Source of the DNA: Bacteroidales bacterium
GTDB lineage: Bacteria; Bacteroidota; Bacteroidia; Bacteroidales; UBA12481
Reading direction: 5' to 3'
Assembly: GCA_021160155.1 (NCBI GenBank)
Contig: JAGHDB010000110.1
Coordinates: 1-11,146, forward strand
DNA: 11,146 nucleotides
In this document: positions 1 through 7,811 of the stretch, piece after piece
How positions within the stretch are numbered: the stretch's first letter is position 1
Layout: each line of letters starts with the position of its first letter
Program-made: the position numbers and the translations under genes
Notes under the pieces: model-generated
The model's input: the letters and a program-made list of their open reading frames with translations, nothing else
Database searches by the model: none
What the model was told of the DNA's origin: nothing

Positions 1-73
1 AACTATTATTGTTATAGCAAAGCGGAGATTCCGACTTGTCAGAAGACACTCTGATAATTAAACGCTGTAAACT
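1..73. other. Sequence downstream of thiL, no gene seen
   Basis: No supportable coding sequence or RNA gene. A short imperfect hairpin (TCAGA 39-43 with TCTGA 50-54) lies just after the thiL stop but has no T-run on the minus strand, so I do not call it a terminator. Whatever gene lies to the left begins or ends outside the window. Confidence 0.4.
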
Positions 74-1114
74 TTATTCGCTTTGCATCCCATCCCATCC
101 CTGTGCCACCAGCGGAACAGTACTCTGGTCAGACAGAACCAGCTGATAACCTTCGTTCTGATCAACCATATGCCCGATGGTGGTAAAATCTGCTACATCA
201 TGTAATTTGGGGTAATCTTCGGGTGATACGGTGAATAATAATTCATAGTCTTCACCACCGTTTAGTGCAGCAACAACCGGGTTGACAAACAACTCTTCGG
301 CAACACTCTCAGTTTCAGGATGAAACGGAAGTTTGTCGGCATAGATCCGGCACCCGAGCTTCGACCGGTCACAGAGATGCATCACATCAGATGAGAGCCC
401 GTCAGAAATATCAATCATGGAAGTAGGTTGTACCTGGTGTTGATACAACAGGGCTATGGCATTATGCCGTGCTTCGGGTTTGAGTTGACGTTCAAGTACA
501 TACGGGTATTGATCCAGCTTCGGTTGCGTCTCAGGATCCTCTTCAAATAATTTCTTTTCGCGCTGTAGTAATAGAAGTCCGAGATAAGCAGCTCCAAGAT
601 CACCGGTGACAAGAATCAGATCCCCTTTACGGGCGCCTGAACGAAGTGCTGCTCTTCCTTTGGCCACTGTGCCGATGGCTGTGATGCTGATTAATAACCC
701 GGTCAGACTTGCACTGGTATCCCCTCCTGCCAGATCCACCTCATACTGACTGCAGGCCAGCTTGATACCCCGGTATAGCTCTTCAACCGCTTCCAGTTTC
801 ATCTTTGATGAGATCGCCAGGTTTACCGTAATCTGCTTCGGGTGGCCGTTCATAGCATAGATATCCGACAAGTTCACTACCACCGATTTATATCCCAGGT
901 GCTTCAACGGAACATAAGTCAAATCAAAATGGATGCCTTCTACCAACAGATCGGAGGTGACCAGCAATTGCGACCGGCCATGATCAAGTACGGCGGCATC
1001 ATCCCCGATCCCGGTTTTGGTGCTCGGATGGCGGATGACTATATCGTCTGTTAACCGGCGGATCAAACCGAATTCACCGATATCCTCAATACGAACCTGC
1101 TTTTTGTCAGCCAT
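74..1114 (-). CDS. thiL: Thiamine-monophosphate kinase ThiL
   Basis: Cytoplasmic kinase that phosphorylates thiamine monophosphate to thiamine diphosphate using ATP and Mg2+, the last step of de novo TPP synthesis. The 346-residue product shows the ThiL motifs in order: GIGDDAAV (35-42), SDLLVEGIHF (54-63), AGGDTS (129-134), TGDLGAA (170-176), DISDGLSSD (235-243) and GGEDYELLF (286-294). The acidic residues D38, D39, D132, D238 and E288/D289 fit the metal/phosphate-binding positions of the PurM/ThiL fold. A charged stretch at about 187-215 looks like an insertion before LERQLKPEAR. Length is close to the family norm. The ATG start leaves the usual N-terminal helix (IEDIGEFGLIRRL) intact. It is divergent from the suf operon, and no other thiamine gene is in the window. 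It reads complete and intact. Confidence 0.96.
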   Translation of the reverse strand: MADKKQVRIEDIGEFGLIRRLTDDIVIRHPSTKTGIGDDAAVLDHGRSQLLVTSDLLVEGIHFDLTYVPLKHLGYKSVVVNLSDIYAMNGHPKQITVNLAISSKMKLEAVEELYRGIKLACSQYEVDLAGGDTSASLTGLLISITAIGTVAKGRAALRSGARKGDLILVTGDLGAAYLGLLLLQREKKLFEEDPETQPKLDQYPYVLERQLKPEARHNAIALLYQHQVQPTSMIDISDGLSSDVMHLCDRSKLGCRIYADKLPFHPETESVAEELFVNPVVAALNGGEDYELLFTVSPEDYPKLHDVADFTTIGHMVDQNEGYQLVLSDQSTVPLVAQGWDGMQSE

Positions 1115-1177
1115 TGGAGTTTCTTATTTACCGGTAAAAATACAATTTCCACACGAATTCAGTCATGGAGGTTTTTG

Positions 1178-1185
1178 TACCTTTG
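1178..1185 (+). promoter_or_regulatory. Putative Bacteroidota -7 promoter box for suf operon
   Basis: TACCTTTG matches the Bacteroidota housekeeping-sigma -7 consensus TAnnTTTG exactly. It lies 55 bases before the sufB ATG, which predicts transcription starting at about 1190-1195. No TTTG lies at the expected 19-21 base spacing upstream. The nearest weak candidates are TTC at 1158-1160 (too close) and TTTCC at 1146-1150 (too far). The poor -33 element could mean an activator-dependent or weak promoter. This is inferred from motif and position only. Confidence 0.5.
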
Positions 1186-1192
1186 CTTTCTA

Positions 1193-1209
1193 TTTAGAAA
1201 AATTCTAAA
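1193..1209. promoter_or_regulatory. Perfect 7-3-7 inverted repeat, candidate suf operator
   Basis: TTTAGAA-AAA-TTCTAAA is a perfect palindrome with 7-base arms and a 3-base spacer. It begins 7 bases after the TACCTTTG box, so it would cover the predicted transcription start. A dimeric repressor bound there would block initiation. The inner 15 bases (TTAGAAAAATTCTAA) differ at one position from the Fur/PerR-type pattern TTAnAATnATTnTAA. An oxidative-stress or iron regulator is therefore possible, as is an Rrf2-family Fe-S sensor. No regulator gene is nearby to decide between these. Confidence 0.45.
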
Positions 1210-1240
1210 CAATTTTGCCTCCCCGTGGTAGATAGTATAA

Positions 1241-2695
1241 ATGGGTATGACTGAAGATCGGAATAAAATATTACATGAGGTTACTCAGGGAGAATATAAG
1301 TATGGTTTTGTTACGGATATAGAGCAGGATATAATAAAGAAGGGGCTCAACGAAGAGGTTATCCGAATGATCTCCGCAAAAAAGAAAGAACCCCAATGGA
1401 TGCTGGAATTCAGGCTGAAGGCTTACTTGTACTGGACTACTTTGAAAATGCCCGAATGGGCCCACCTGAAAATTCCTGAAATCGATTATCAGGATATTAT
1501 CTACTATGCCGCACCCAAACAACAGGCAAAATTGAACAGTCTGGATGAAGTAGATCCCGAGTTGCTGAAAACATTTGATAAACTGGGAATTCCATTAGAC
1601 GAACAAAAACACTTGACTGGTGTGGCAGTAGATGCGGTAATGGACAGTATCTCTGTGAAGACTACTTTCAAAGAAACTCTGGCAGAGTTGGGCATTATTT
1701 TCTGCTCTTTCAGTGAAGCGATCCTCGAACATCCTGACCTTGTGAAACAATATATGGGCTCAGTGGTTCCCTACCGTGATAATTATTTTGCCGCCCTTAA
1801 TTCAGCTGTGTTCAGCGACGGGTCATTCGTATATATCCCAAAAGGTGTGAAATGCCCGATGGAACTGTCAACTTATTTCAGGATTAATGCTGCCAATACC
1901 GGTCAATTTGAACGCACTTTGATTATAGCCGATGAGGGAGCTTATGTCAGCTATCTTGAAGGATGTACCGCTCCGATGCGCGACGAAAACCAGCTCCATG
2001 CGGCCATCGTCGAGATTATCGTACAAGCCGATGCAGAAGTGAAATATTCAACCGTACAGAACTGGTATCCCGGAGATAAAAACGGTAGAGGAGGCATATA
2101 TAATTTTGTTACCAAACGGGGACTTTGCGCCGGGGAAAATTCAAAAATTTCCTGGACACAGGTTGAAACCGGCTCGGCCATCACCTGGAAATATCCCAGT
2201 TGTATCCTGAGGGGTGACAATTCATCCGGCGAATTCTACAGCGTAGCCGTGACCAATAATCACCAGCAGGCTGATACAGGTACGAAAATGATCCATCTGG
2301 GTAAAAACACGAAAAGTACTATTGTTTCTAAAGGGATCTCGGCAGGACTGAGTCAGAACAGCTACCGGGGACTGGTACACGTGGCAAAAAATGCTGACCA
2401 GGCAAGAAACTTTTCGCAATGTGACTCGCTGTTGTTGGGTGACCGCTGCGGAGCACACACTTTTCCTTATATTAAGGTGAATAATAATTCGGCTATTGTC
2501 GAGCATGAAGCAACAACCTCCCGGATTGGGGAAGATCAGATATTTTATTGTAACCAACGGGGTATCGATACCGAAACAGCTATCGGATTGATTGTGAACG
2601 GATACACCAAAGAGGTACTGAATAAACTTCCGATGGAGTTTGCCGTAGAAGCCCAGAAATTATTGCAAATCAGTTTAGAAGGATCTGTCGGATGA
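1241..2695 (+). CDS. sufB: Fe-S cluster assembly scaffold protein SufB
   Basis: Core scaffold subunit of the SufBC2D complex, on which Fe-S clusters are assembled in the cytoplasm. The 484 residues match the family length (about 470-495). The C-terminal beta-helix core carries the family hallmarks: [19 protein letters not shown], then [14 protein letters not shown] and FYCNQRGI. C394 lines up with E. coli SufB C405, and H422/E423 with E. coli H433/E434, the residues tied to sulfur acceptance and cluster formation. The [19 protein letters not shown] segment is also typical. An ATG two codons downstream (1247) is an equally possible start; nothing in the sequence decides. It is the first gene of a tight operon, followed 28 AT-rich bases later by sufC. 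Expression is probably controlled from the -7 box and inverted repeat just upstream. Confidence 0.97.
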   Translation: MGMTEDRNKILHEVTQGEYKYGFVTDIEQDIIKKGLNEEVIRMISAKKKEPQWMLEFRLKAYLYWTTLKMPEWAHLKIPEIDYQDIIYYAAPKQQAKLNSLDEVDPELLKTFDKLGIPLDEQKHLTGVAVDAVMDSISVKTTFKETLAELGIIFCSFSEAILEHPDLVKQYMGSVVPYRDNYFAALNSAVFSDGSFVYIPKGVKCPMELSTYFRINAANTGQFERTLIIADEGAYVSYLEGCTAPMRDENQLHAAIVEIIVQADAEVKYSTVQNWYPGDKNGRGGIYNFVTKRGLCAGENSKISWTQVETGSAITWKYPSCILRGDNSSGEFYSVAVTNNHQQADTGTKMIHLGKNTKSTIVSKGISAGLSQNSYRGLVHVAKNADQARNFSQCDSLLLGDRCGAHTFPYIKVNNNSAIVEHEATTSRIGEDQIFYCNQRGIDTETAIGLIVNGYTKEVLNKLPMEFAVEAQKLLQISLEGSVG

Positions 2696-2723
2696 GAAAA
2701 GAAATTTATTTATTTTATTGTGT

Positions 2724-3488
2724 ATGTTAATAATAAAAAATCTGCGGGCCTCCATTGAGGGTAATGAAATCCTGAAAGGGATCAACCTGGAGGTGAAGGC
2801 AGGTGAAGTACATGCCATCATGGGACCGAACGGTTCGGGCAAGAGTACCTTGTCGGCTATCCTGGCAGGTCGTGACCTGTATCAGGTAACTGCCGGTGAA
2901 GTAACCTTTGAGGGTGAAAATCTGCTGGACCTGCCTCCGGAAGTGCGGGCCAGAAAAGGGATCTTTCTCGGATTTCAATATCCGGTGGAAATACCGGGCG
3001 TTTCTATGGTGAATTTCATGCGTACGGCCGTAAACGAAGTGCGGAAATTCCGGAATCTCCCGGATCTCTCATCGTCTGATTTTCTGAAAATGATGCGTGA
3101 GAAAAAAGCCCTCGTAGAAATCGACTCGGGATTAACCAGCCGTTCAGTGAATGAAGGTTTTTCAGGTGGGGAAAAAAAGCGGAATGAAATTTTTCAGATG
3201 GCTATGCTCGAACCGAAACTGGCCATTCTTGACGAAACCGATTCAGGACTGGATATCGATGCCCTGAAAACAGTGGCATACGGGGTGAACCGTTTGAAAA
3301 CCCCTCAGAATGCCATCATCGTGATCACCCATTACCAGCGTCTGCTCGATTATATCGTTCCGGATGTAATTCACGTACTTTATCAGGGTCGTATTGTAAA
3401 AACGGGTGGTAAAGAGCTGGCTTTTGAACTTGAGGAAAAAGGATACGACTGGATCAAAGAGCCCAACCGGGAGATTGAAAATGAGTAA
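2724..3488 (+). CDS. sufC: Fe-S cluster assembly ATPase SufC
   Basis: ABC-type ATPase that binds SufB and SufD and drives the conformational change of the scaffold. It is cytoplasmic with no membrane partner. From the ATG at 2724 it is 254 residues, the usual SufC length. Motifs: Walker [10 protein letters not shown] (34-42, K40), Q-loop Q85 in [10 protein letters not shown], signature [10 protein letters not shown] (146-155), Walker [13 protein letters not shown] (166-177, E171) and H-loop H203 in [11 protein letters not shown]. The FSGGEKKR signature and DETDSGLD Walker B are the SufC forms. The frame extends upstream to a TTG at 2718, two codons earlier, but the ATG gives the normal MLIIKNL beginning and is preferred. 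The last 8 bases overlap the sufD start (ATGAGTAA), which indicates translational coupling. Confidence 0.96.
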   Translation: MLIIKNLRASIEGNEILKGINLEVKAGEVHAIMGPNGSGKSTLSAILAGRDLYQVTAGEVTFEGENLLDLPPEVRARKGIFLGFQYPVEIPGVSMVNFMRTAVNEVRKFRNLPDLSSSDFLKMMREKKALVEIDSGLTSRSVNEGFSGGEKKRNEIFQMAMLEPKLAILDETDSGLDIDALKTVAYGVNRLKTPQNAIIVITHYQRLLDYIVPDVIHVLYQGRIVKTGGKELAFELEEKGYDWIKEPNREIENE

Positions 3489-4851
3489 AGATGATACACT
3501 ACAACAGGTGACGACAAATTTGTCCGACTGGTACCTGAGCAGCCGTGACCGGTTGACAAAAGCTTCAAGTCCGGTGTTCAATGCCCCGCGTACAGAAGCT
3601 ATCGACCATTTCAGAACCCTGGGAATTCCCGGCCGGGGAAATGAAAATTATCTCTATACGGATGTCCAGAAAGTCTTTTCTCAACCATATAAACGGCATA
3701 TTGATCCTCAAAAGATTATCTTTTCAGTAGAGGATCTTTTTCATTGTGATATTCCCGAACTGGATACCGAGTTGATTCTGCTGGTCAACGGATGGTTTTA
3801 TAATAACCGGCCCCCGCTACAGATTCTGCCTAACGGTATCATATACGGAAGCCTGGCCGAAGCAGCCCTTCGGTATCCGGATATGGTAAAATCCCATTAT
3901 ACAAAATATGCCGATCACTCAACCGAGGGACTGGTGGCGCTGAATACCGCCTTTGCCCGGGATGGCACTTTTATTTATATCCCCAAAAATGGCGGTAATG
4001 AAAAGGCTTTTCAGATTGTCAACATCCTCTTATCCACCGAAGATCTCTTTGTACAGCACCGCAACCTTGTTATTGTTGAAGAGGGAGCTGTTGCCAGGAT
4101 CGTGGTGTGTGATCACTCTCTTTCGGCATTACAATATTTGACTAACTCAGTGACAGAGATTTACGTTGGCAAGAATGCAGAACTCCATTATTATAAACTA
4201 CAAAATGAGCATAACCTGTCCAATCAGTTTTCTTCATCATACATTCACCAGGAACGCGATAGCCGTGTGGTATTCAATACCGTCAGCCTGCACGGCGGAA
4301 TAGTTCGAAATAATGTATTTGTGAAATTAAATGGACAGGGAGCATCAAATGAGACACTCGGACTCTTTCTGGCGGATCAAAACCAGCATGTGGATAATTA
4401 TACTTTCGTGGATCATGCTGAGCCGGATTGTACCAGCAGCCAGAATTTTAAAGGGGTGCTTGATGATCAGGCAACCGGTGCCTTTACCGGACGGATACTG
4501 GTTAGACAGGATGCTCAAAAAACAGAGGCTTACCAGGTCAATAATAATATCCTGCTGACCGATGAAGCACAAATGAGTACACGCCCGCAATTGGAGATCT
4601 ATGCGGATGATGTCAAATGCAGCCACGGAGCTACGGTCGGGCAACTGGATGAGAATGCCCTTTTTTACTTACGCACACGGGGAATTGACTCACGTGAAGC
4701 ACGCCTCTTGCTCATGCATGCCTTTGGGCATGAGATCCTGAAACAGGTTTCTGTCAAACCGTTGCAGGAGCGCTTGGAGGATTTGGTTGATAAACGATTA
4801 CGCGGAGAATTGTCACGTTGTAACAATTGCCCCGTTCAATGTGAAACATAA
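3481..4851 (+). CDS. sufD: Fe-S cluster assembly protein SufD
   Basis: Paralogue of SufB; it forms the SufB-SufD heterodimer of the scaffold and is needed for iron acquisition or cluster formation at the interface. The ATG at 3481 overlaps the sufC stop and gives 456 residues. The frame is open upstream to a GTG at 3406, but that would add 25 residues buried in sufC and is rejected. Visible hallmarks are [19 protein letters not shown] near the N-terminus, [15 protein letters not shown] in the middle, and the [26 protein letters not shown] region near the C-terminus. H382 there lines up with the functionally important E. coli SufD H360. An odd feature is that the protein ends in [10 protein letters not shown], with C447, C450 and C454 forming a CxxCxxxC tail that could bind metal. 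sufS begins 5 bases after the stop. Confidence 0.95.
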   Translation: MSKDDTLQQVTTNLSDWYLSSRDRLTKASSPVFNAPRTEAIDHFRTLGIPGRGNENYLYTDVQKVFSQPYKRHIDPQKIIFSVEDLFHCDIPELDTELILLVNGWFYNNRPPLQILPNGIIYGSLAEAALRYPDMVKSHYTKYADHSTEGLVALNTAFARDGTFIYIPKNGGNEKAFQIVNILLSTEDLFVQHRNLVIVEEGAVARIVVCDHSLSALQYLTNSVTEIYVGKNAELHYYKLQNEHNLSNQFSSSYIHQERDSRVVFNTVSLHGGIVRNNVFVKLNGQGASNETLGLFLADQNQHVDNYTFVDHAEPDCTSSQNFKGVLDDQATGAFTGRILVRQDAQKTEAYQVNNNILLTDEAQMSTRPQLEIYADDVKCSHGATVGQLDENALFYLRTRGIDSREARLLLMHAFGHEILKQVSVKPLQERLEDLVDKRLRGELSRCNNCPVQCET

Positions 4852-4856
4852 ATATC

Positions 4857-6080
4857 ATGTCGGACTTTCAGGTTACACAAATCAGAAAAGATTTTCCTGT
4901 TTTACAGCAGGAGGTTAATGGCAAGCCCCTGGTCTATTTTGATAACGGGGCGACTGCACAAAAACCGGAGGTGGTGATCCGGTGTATGGACGAGCTGTAC
5001 CGTACACAGTATGCACCCATCCATCGTTCGGTCAACTGGCTGAGCGATCAAATGACTACCCGGTATGAAAATGCCCGTGAAACCGTCAGAAAGCATCTTG
5101 ACGCTTACTCAACCAACGAGATTATATTTACCAACGGAACCACCTCTTCGATCAACCTGCTGGCCGCCTCATTCGGCCGGGTTTTTATCCGCCCCGGAGA
5201 TGAGATTATTCTTTCTGTAATGGAGCATCATTCGAATATTGTTCCCTGGCAAATGGTGCGCGACCAATACGGGGCCGTGTTGAAGATAATCCCCATCAGT
5301 GACGAAGGTGAACTGGATATGGAAGCTTATGAAGGTCTGCTGAATGAAAAAACCCGGATCGTGGCTGTTTCCCATGTGTCAAATACTCTCGGTACGGTGA
5401 ACCCGGTTAAGGAAATTGTCAGGCTGGCCCATGAAGCGGATGTGCCGGTACTTCTTGACGGGGCGCAGGCCATTCCCCATCAACGTGCCGATGTGACTGA
5501 TCTGGATTGTGATTTTTACGCTTTCTCCGGACATAAAGTGTATGGACCGACCGGTATCGGCGTGTTGTACGGAAAAGAGAAATGGCTGGAAAAATTGCCT
5601 CCCTGGCAGGGAGGCGGAGAGATGATTAACCGGGTCACCTTTGAAAAAACCACTTTCAATGAACTTCCTTTTAAGTTTGAAGCAGGTACCATGCCGTTTA
5701 CAGAGGCAGTCGGACTGGCTACAGCGCTGGATTATGTGAACGGACTGGGTCTCAACCGTATCATTGCTTATGAAGAGGAACTCGTGGATTACGGAATGCG
5801 GGCTTTGTCGGCGCTCGAACAGGTGAAAATCTTCGGCCGGGCTACACAAAAAGTACCGGTGTTCTCATTCCTGGTCGGAGATATCCACCAGTATGATACC
5901 GGAATGGTATTGGATAAACTGGGAATAGCCGTGCGCACCGGATCACATTGCACGATGCCTTTGATGGACCGTCTGGGTATTACCGGAACAGTCAGGGCAT
6001 CCCTTTCGTTTTATAATACTACGGATGAAATAGATGTTCTCGTAACCGGACTGAAACAGGTTATTCAAATGTTCTCATGA
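4857..6080 (+). CDS. sufS: Cysteine desulfurase SufS
   Basis: PLP-dependent group II cysteine desulfurase (NifS/CsdA/SufS fold). It takes sulfur from L-cysteine, leaving alanine, and passes the persulfide to SufE. The 407-residue length and residue numbering run one ahead of E. coli SufS throughout. K227 in SGHKVYGP is the PLP Schiff-base lysine; D201 and Q204 in LLDGAQAIPH contact the cofactor ring; H124 in MEHHSNIVPW stacks on PLP; C365 in VRTGSHCTMPLM is the persulfide cysteine. The first residue of the usual HHC triplet is Ser (S363) here, a position that varies in the family. The C-terminal TVRASLSFYNTTDEID is standard. The next gene, sufE, starts one base after the stop, so expression is coupled to its partner. 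Confidence 0.97.
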   Translation: MSDFQVTQIRKDFPVLQQEVNGKPLVYFDNGATAQKPEVVIRCMDELYRTQYAPIHRSVNWLSDQMTTRYENARETVRKHLDAYSTNEIIFTNGTTSSINLLAASFGRVFIRPGDEIILSVMEHHSNIVPWQMVRDQYGAVLKIIPISDEGELDMEAYEGLLNEKTRIVAVSHVSNTLGTVNPVKEIVRLAHEADVPVLLDGAQAIPHQRADVTDLDCDFYAFSGHKVYGPTGIGVLYGKEKWLEKLPPWQGGGEMINRVTFEKTTFNELPFKFEAGTMPFTEAVGLATALDYVNGLGLNRIIAYEEELVDYGMRALSALEQVKIFGRATQKVPVFSFLVGDIHQYDTGMVLDKLGIAVRTGSHCTMPLMDRLGITGTVRASLSFYNTTDEIDVLVTGLKQVIQMFS

Positions 6081-6081
6081 T

Positions 6082-6525
6082 ATGATAAAAACAATTGATG
6101 AGATTCAAAATGAGGTGATTGAGGAGTTTGCTCTGCTGACCGAATGGATGGATAAATACAATTACCTGATTGAACTGGGCAGGAGCATCCCGCTGATCGA
6201 TTCCAAACTGAAAAATGAAGATCATCTGATCCGGGGATGCCAGTCGCGCGTGTGGCTTGAAGCCCGCTTCGAAGATGATAAAATATTTTTTACCGGTGAT
6301 TCGGATGCTATTATCACCAAAGGAATTGCTGCATTACTGATACGGGTGATGAGCGGGCATACTCCTGAAGAAATCCTGAATACAGAGCTGTTTTTTATTT
6401 CGGAAATCGGACTCAAAGAGAACCTTTCTCCCACACGCTCGAATGGGATGACCGCCATGCTCCGGCAAATGAAGTATTACGCCTTGGCTTACCAGGCGAA
6501 AAACAAACCAAACCATGCAGATTGA
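6082..6525 (+). CDS. sufE: Sulfur-transfer protein SufE
   Basis: Small cytoplasmic partner of SufS. It accepts persulfide sulfur on a conserved cysteine, stimulates desulfurase turnover and hands sulfur to SufB. The 147 residues fit the family length (about 138-150). The active-site loop LIRGCQSRVWL carries the acceptor C53, against C51 in E. coli SufE. The N-terminal helices (IDEIQNEVIEEFALLTEWMDKYNYLIELG) and the later FFTGDSDAIITKGIAALLI segment follow the SufE fold. It is SufE rather than SufU, since it lacks the SufU zinc-ligand pattern and has the GCQS loop. The last 11 bases overlap the start of the DUF59 gene. Confidence 0.95.
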   Translation: MIKTIDEIQNEVIEEFALLTEWMDKYNYLIELGRSIPLIDSKLKNEDHLIRGCQSRVWLEARFEDDKIFFTGDSDAIITKGIAALLIRVMSGHTPEEILNTELFFISEIGLKENLSPTRSNGMTAMLRQMKYYALAYQAKNKPNHAD

Positions 6526-6817
6526 AGTCCGGATAGTACGTGTCCTCCGCAATATCTATGATCCTGAAATCCCGGTTAATATTTATGATCTGGGATTGAT
6601 TTATGAAGTGGAGGTTCAGGAGGGAGGCGTGGTAAAGATTACAATGACCCTGACTGCACCGGCCTGTCCGATGGCCGATCAGCTGGTTCGTGAGGTTCAT
6701 GACCAGGTGCTGGATATTGAGGGAGTGGAACAGGTCGACGTGAATCTGACTTTTGAACCCAGGTGGACTAAAGATATGATGAGCGAAGAAGCCAAACTGG
6801 ATCTCGGGTGGTTTTAA
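6515..6817 (+). CDS. sufT: DUF59/MIP18-family Fe-S maturation factor (SufT-like)
   Basis: A 100-residue single-domain protein of the MIP18/DUF59 family. Members linked to suf operons are thought to help deliver or mature Fe-S clusters on client proteins. Motifs: DPEIPVNIYDLGLIYEV (16-32), MTLTAPACPMADQLV (44-58) with the conserved C51, and DVNLTFEPRWTKDMMSEEAKLDLGWF at the C-terminus. The family's only invariant cysteine is present; no other cysteine occurs. The start overlaps sufE by 11 bases, and its own end overlaps the queG start codon by 10 bases. The gene is therefore embedded in the operon. The symbol sufT follows usage for suf-linked DUF59 proteins; the exact biochemical role is inferred from family and context. 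Confidence 0.88.
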   Translation: MQIEVRIVRVLRNIYDPEIPVNIYDLGLIYEVEVQEGGVVKITMTLTAPACPMADQLVREVHDQVLDIEGVEQVDVNLTFEPRWTKDMMSEEAKLDLGWF

Positions 6818-7770
6818 ATGATACATCTTCTTCTGCAGATGACCTTCGCAGTGCAATCCGGACAAAGGCCCGGGATATGGGATTCTTTGCATGCGGATTC
6901 ACACCGGTAACCTCTTTGTACAACTTACAACCTGCATACAATCACTGGATAAGTGAGGGGATGCACGGGGAGATGACCTATCTTGAACGTTACCCCGAAC
7001 TCCGGTTTGATCCTGAAAAATTACTGCCTGGAGCCCAAACCATGATTGTATTACTCGCCGCTTATGAATCGGACAAACCGGTTTATAAAGAAGGAGATCC
7101 CCGTATCAGCCGTTATGCATTGGGAGAAGATTATCATAAAGTTTTAAAAAAGAAGGGCAAACAATTAATCCGGTGGATTCGCCGCGAAACAGGAACCCTG
7201 CAAGCACGATTTTTTACCGATTCGGCCCCGTTACTGGAACGGGAATGGGCCCGGAGAGCAGGATTGGGATGGATCGGGCGTAACGGCTGCCTCATTGTTC
7301 CGGGAAAAGGTTCCTGGTTTTTTATCGCAGAGATACTAACCGATTTAAAAATTGCTCAGGATGAACCCTTTGATCGAAATTTTTGTGGTTCTTGCACCCG
7401 ATGCCTGAATGCCTGTCCCACCGGTGCCCTCCTGGGTGACGGCCGTTTGGATGCCCGAAAATGCATCTCCTACCTGACCATCGAGCACCGGTCTGAAATC
7501 CCTGATGAGTATCAGGGTGTCTGGTCAGACTGGATATTCGGATGTGATATCTGTCAGGAAGTCTGCCCGTGGAACAAAGATCCCGAGAAAGTTTCTATTG
7601 CGGAATTACTGCCGGATAACAGAAGAATTTCCCTGTCATGGAATGATCTGCAGCGGATGACTCCTGAACTTTTTGACGAACTGTTCGGTTCATCTCCGGT
7701 TAAACGGGCCGGATACCGTGGATTCATGCGGAATATCTCGTTTCTGCACCCAAACCGGGCAGATTCATGA
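6808..7770 (+). CDS. queG: Epoxyqueuosine reductase QueG
   Basis: Cobalamin-dependent [4Fe-4S] enzyme that reduces epoxyqueuosine to queuosine at wobble position 34 of tRNAs decoding Asn, Asp, His and Tyr. The 320 residues fit the short form of the family without the C-terminal HEAT-like extension. The catalytic aspartate is D138 in FTDSAPLLEREWARRAGLGWIG. Eight cysteines serve two clusters: C193, C196, C199 and C203 (CGSCTRCLNACPTGAL), C219, then C246, C249 and C253 (CDICQEVCPWN). A GTG start at 6808 is chosen because no in-frame ATG occurs before residue M23 (in RDMGFF), and starting there would delete the first conserved helix. The nearby ATG at 6818 is in another frame. The GTG overlaps the preceding gene by 10 bases, so translation is probably coupled. 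Confidence 0.95.
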   Translation: MVLNDTSSSADDLRSAIRTKARDMGFFACGFTPVTSLYNLQPAYNHWISEGMHGEMTYLERYPELRFDPEKLLPGAQTMIVLLAAYESDKPVYKEGDPRISRYALGEDYHKVLKKKGKQLIRWIRRETGTLQARFFTDSAPLLEREWARRAGLGWIGRNGCLIVPGKGSWFFIAEILTDLKIAQDEPFDRNFCGSCTRCLNACPTGALLGDGRLDARKCISYLTIEHRSEIPDEYQGVWSDWIFGCDICQEVCPWNKDPEKVSIAELLPDNRRISLSWNDLQRMTPELFDELFGSSPVKRAGYRGFMRNISFLHPNRADS

Positions 7771-7811
7771 AAAGAGATAATTTCTGACCGATTCTGGTTA
7801 GATTTGCAGGG
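7771..7811. other. Short spacer between queG and the secreted-protein gene
   Basis: Forty-one bases separate the queG stop from the next ATG. I see no hairpin followed by a T-run, so no intrinsic terminator is recognisable. The only motif is a TAGATTTG box, listed separately. Read-through from the suf-queG operon into the downstream gene cannot be excluded. Confidence 0.5.
7799..7806 (+). promoter_or_regulatory. Possible -7 box just before secreted-protein gene
   Basis: TAGATTTG matches the TAnnTTTG Bacteroidota -7 consensus but ends only 5 bases before the ATG at 7812. If used, transcription would begin at about the start codon and give a leaderless or near-leaderless mRNA. A TTTC at 7781-7784 is too close (14 bases) to be a normal -33 element. 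It may be a chance match. Confidence 0.25.

Larger units (their letters stand above)
1115..1240. promoter_or_regulatory. thiL-sufB divergent intergenic region
   Basis: This is the only substantial non-coding stretch in the window, at 126 bases. It separates two divergent start codons and so should carry both promoters. On the plus strand it has a clear -7 box and an inverted repeat, each listed separately. On the minus strand only a weak TATTTTTA (1135-1142) resembles a -7 element, with no good -33 partner. The bases before the sufB ATG are AT-rich (TAGTATAA) with no strong Shine-Dalgarno sequence, which is usual in Bacteroidota. Confidence 0.7.

Noticed and set aside
39..54. Short hairpin TCAGA-N6-TCTGA after the thiL stop, possible terminator
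   Set aside because: Arms are only five pairs, and no T-run follows on the minus strand, so it does not meet the form of an intrinsic terminator.
1135..1142. TATTTTTA on the minus strand as thiL -7 box
   Set aside because: It has one mismatch to TAnnTTTG, lies in an AT-rich stretch, and has no TTTG-like partner at 19-21 bases upstream.
3406..3480. Upstream GTG extension of sufD by 25 codons
   Set aside because: It lies wholly inside sufC in another frame, the added residues do not look like SufD, and the ATG at 3481 forms a normal stop-start overlap.
4711..4734. Inverted repeat CTCATGC-N10-GCATGAG inside sufD
   Set aside because: It lies within conserved coding sequence ([11 protein letters not shown]), and the symmetry is explained by the codons for the two similar Met/His-containing stretches. 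No regulatory role is indicated.
6413..6892. 159-codon minus-strand open frame across sufE, the DUF59 gene and queG
   Set aside because: It spans three confidently identified overlapping genes on the other strand and resembles no known family.
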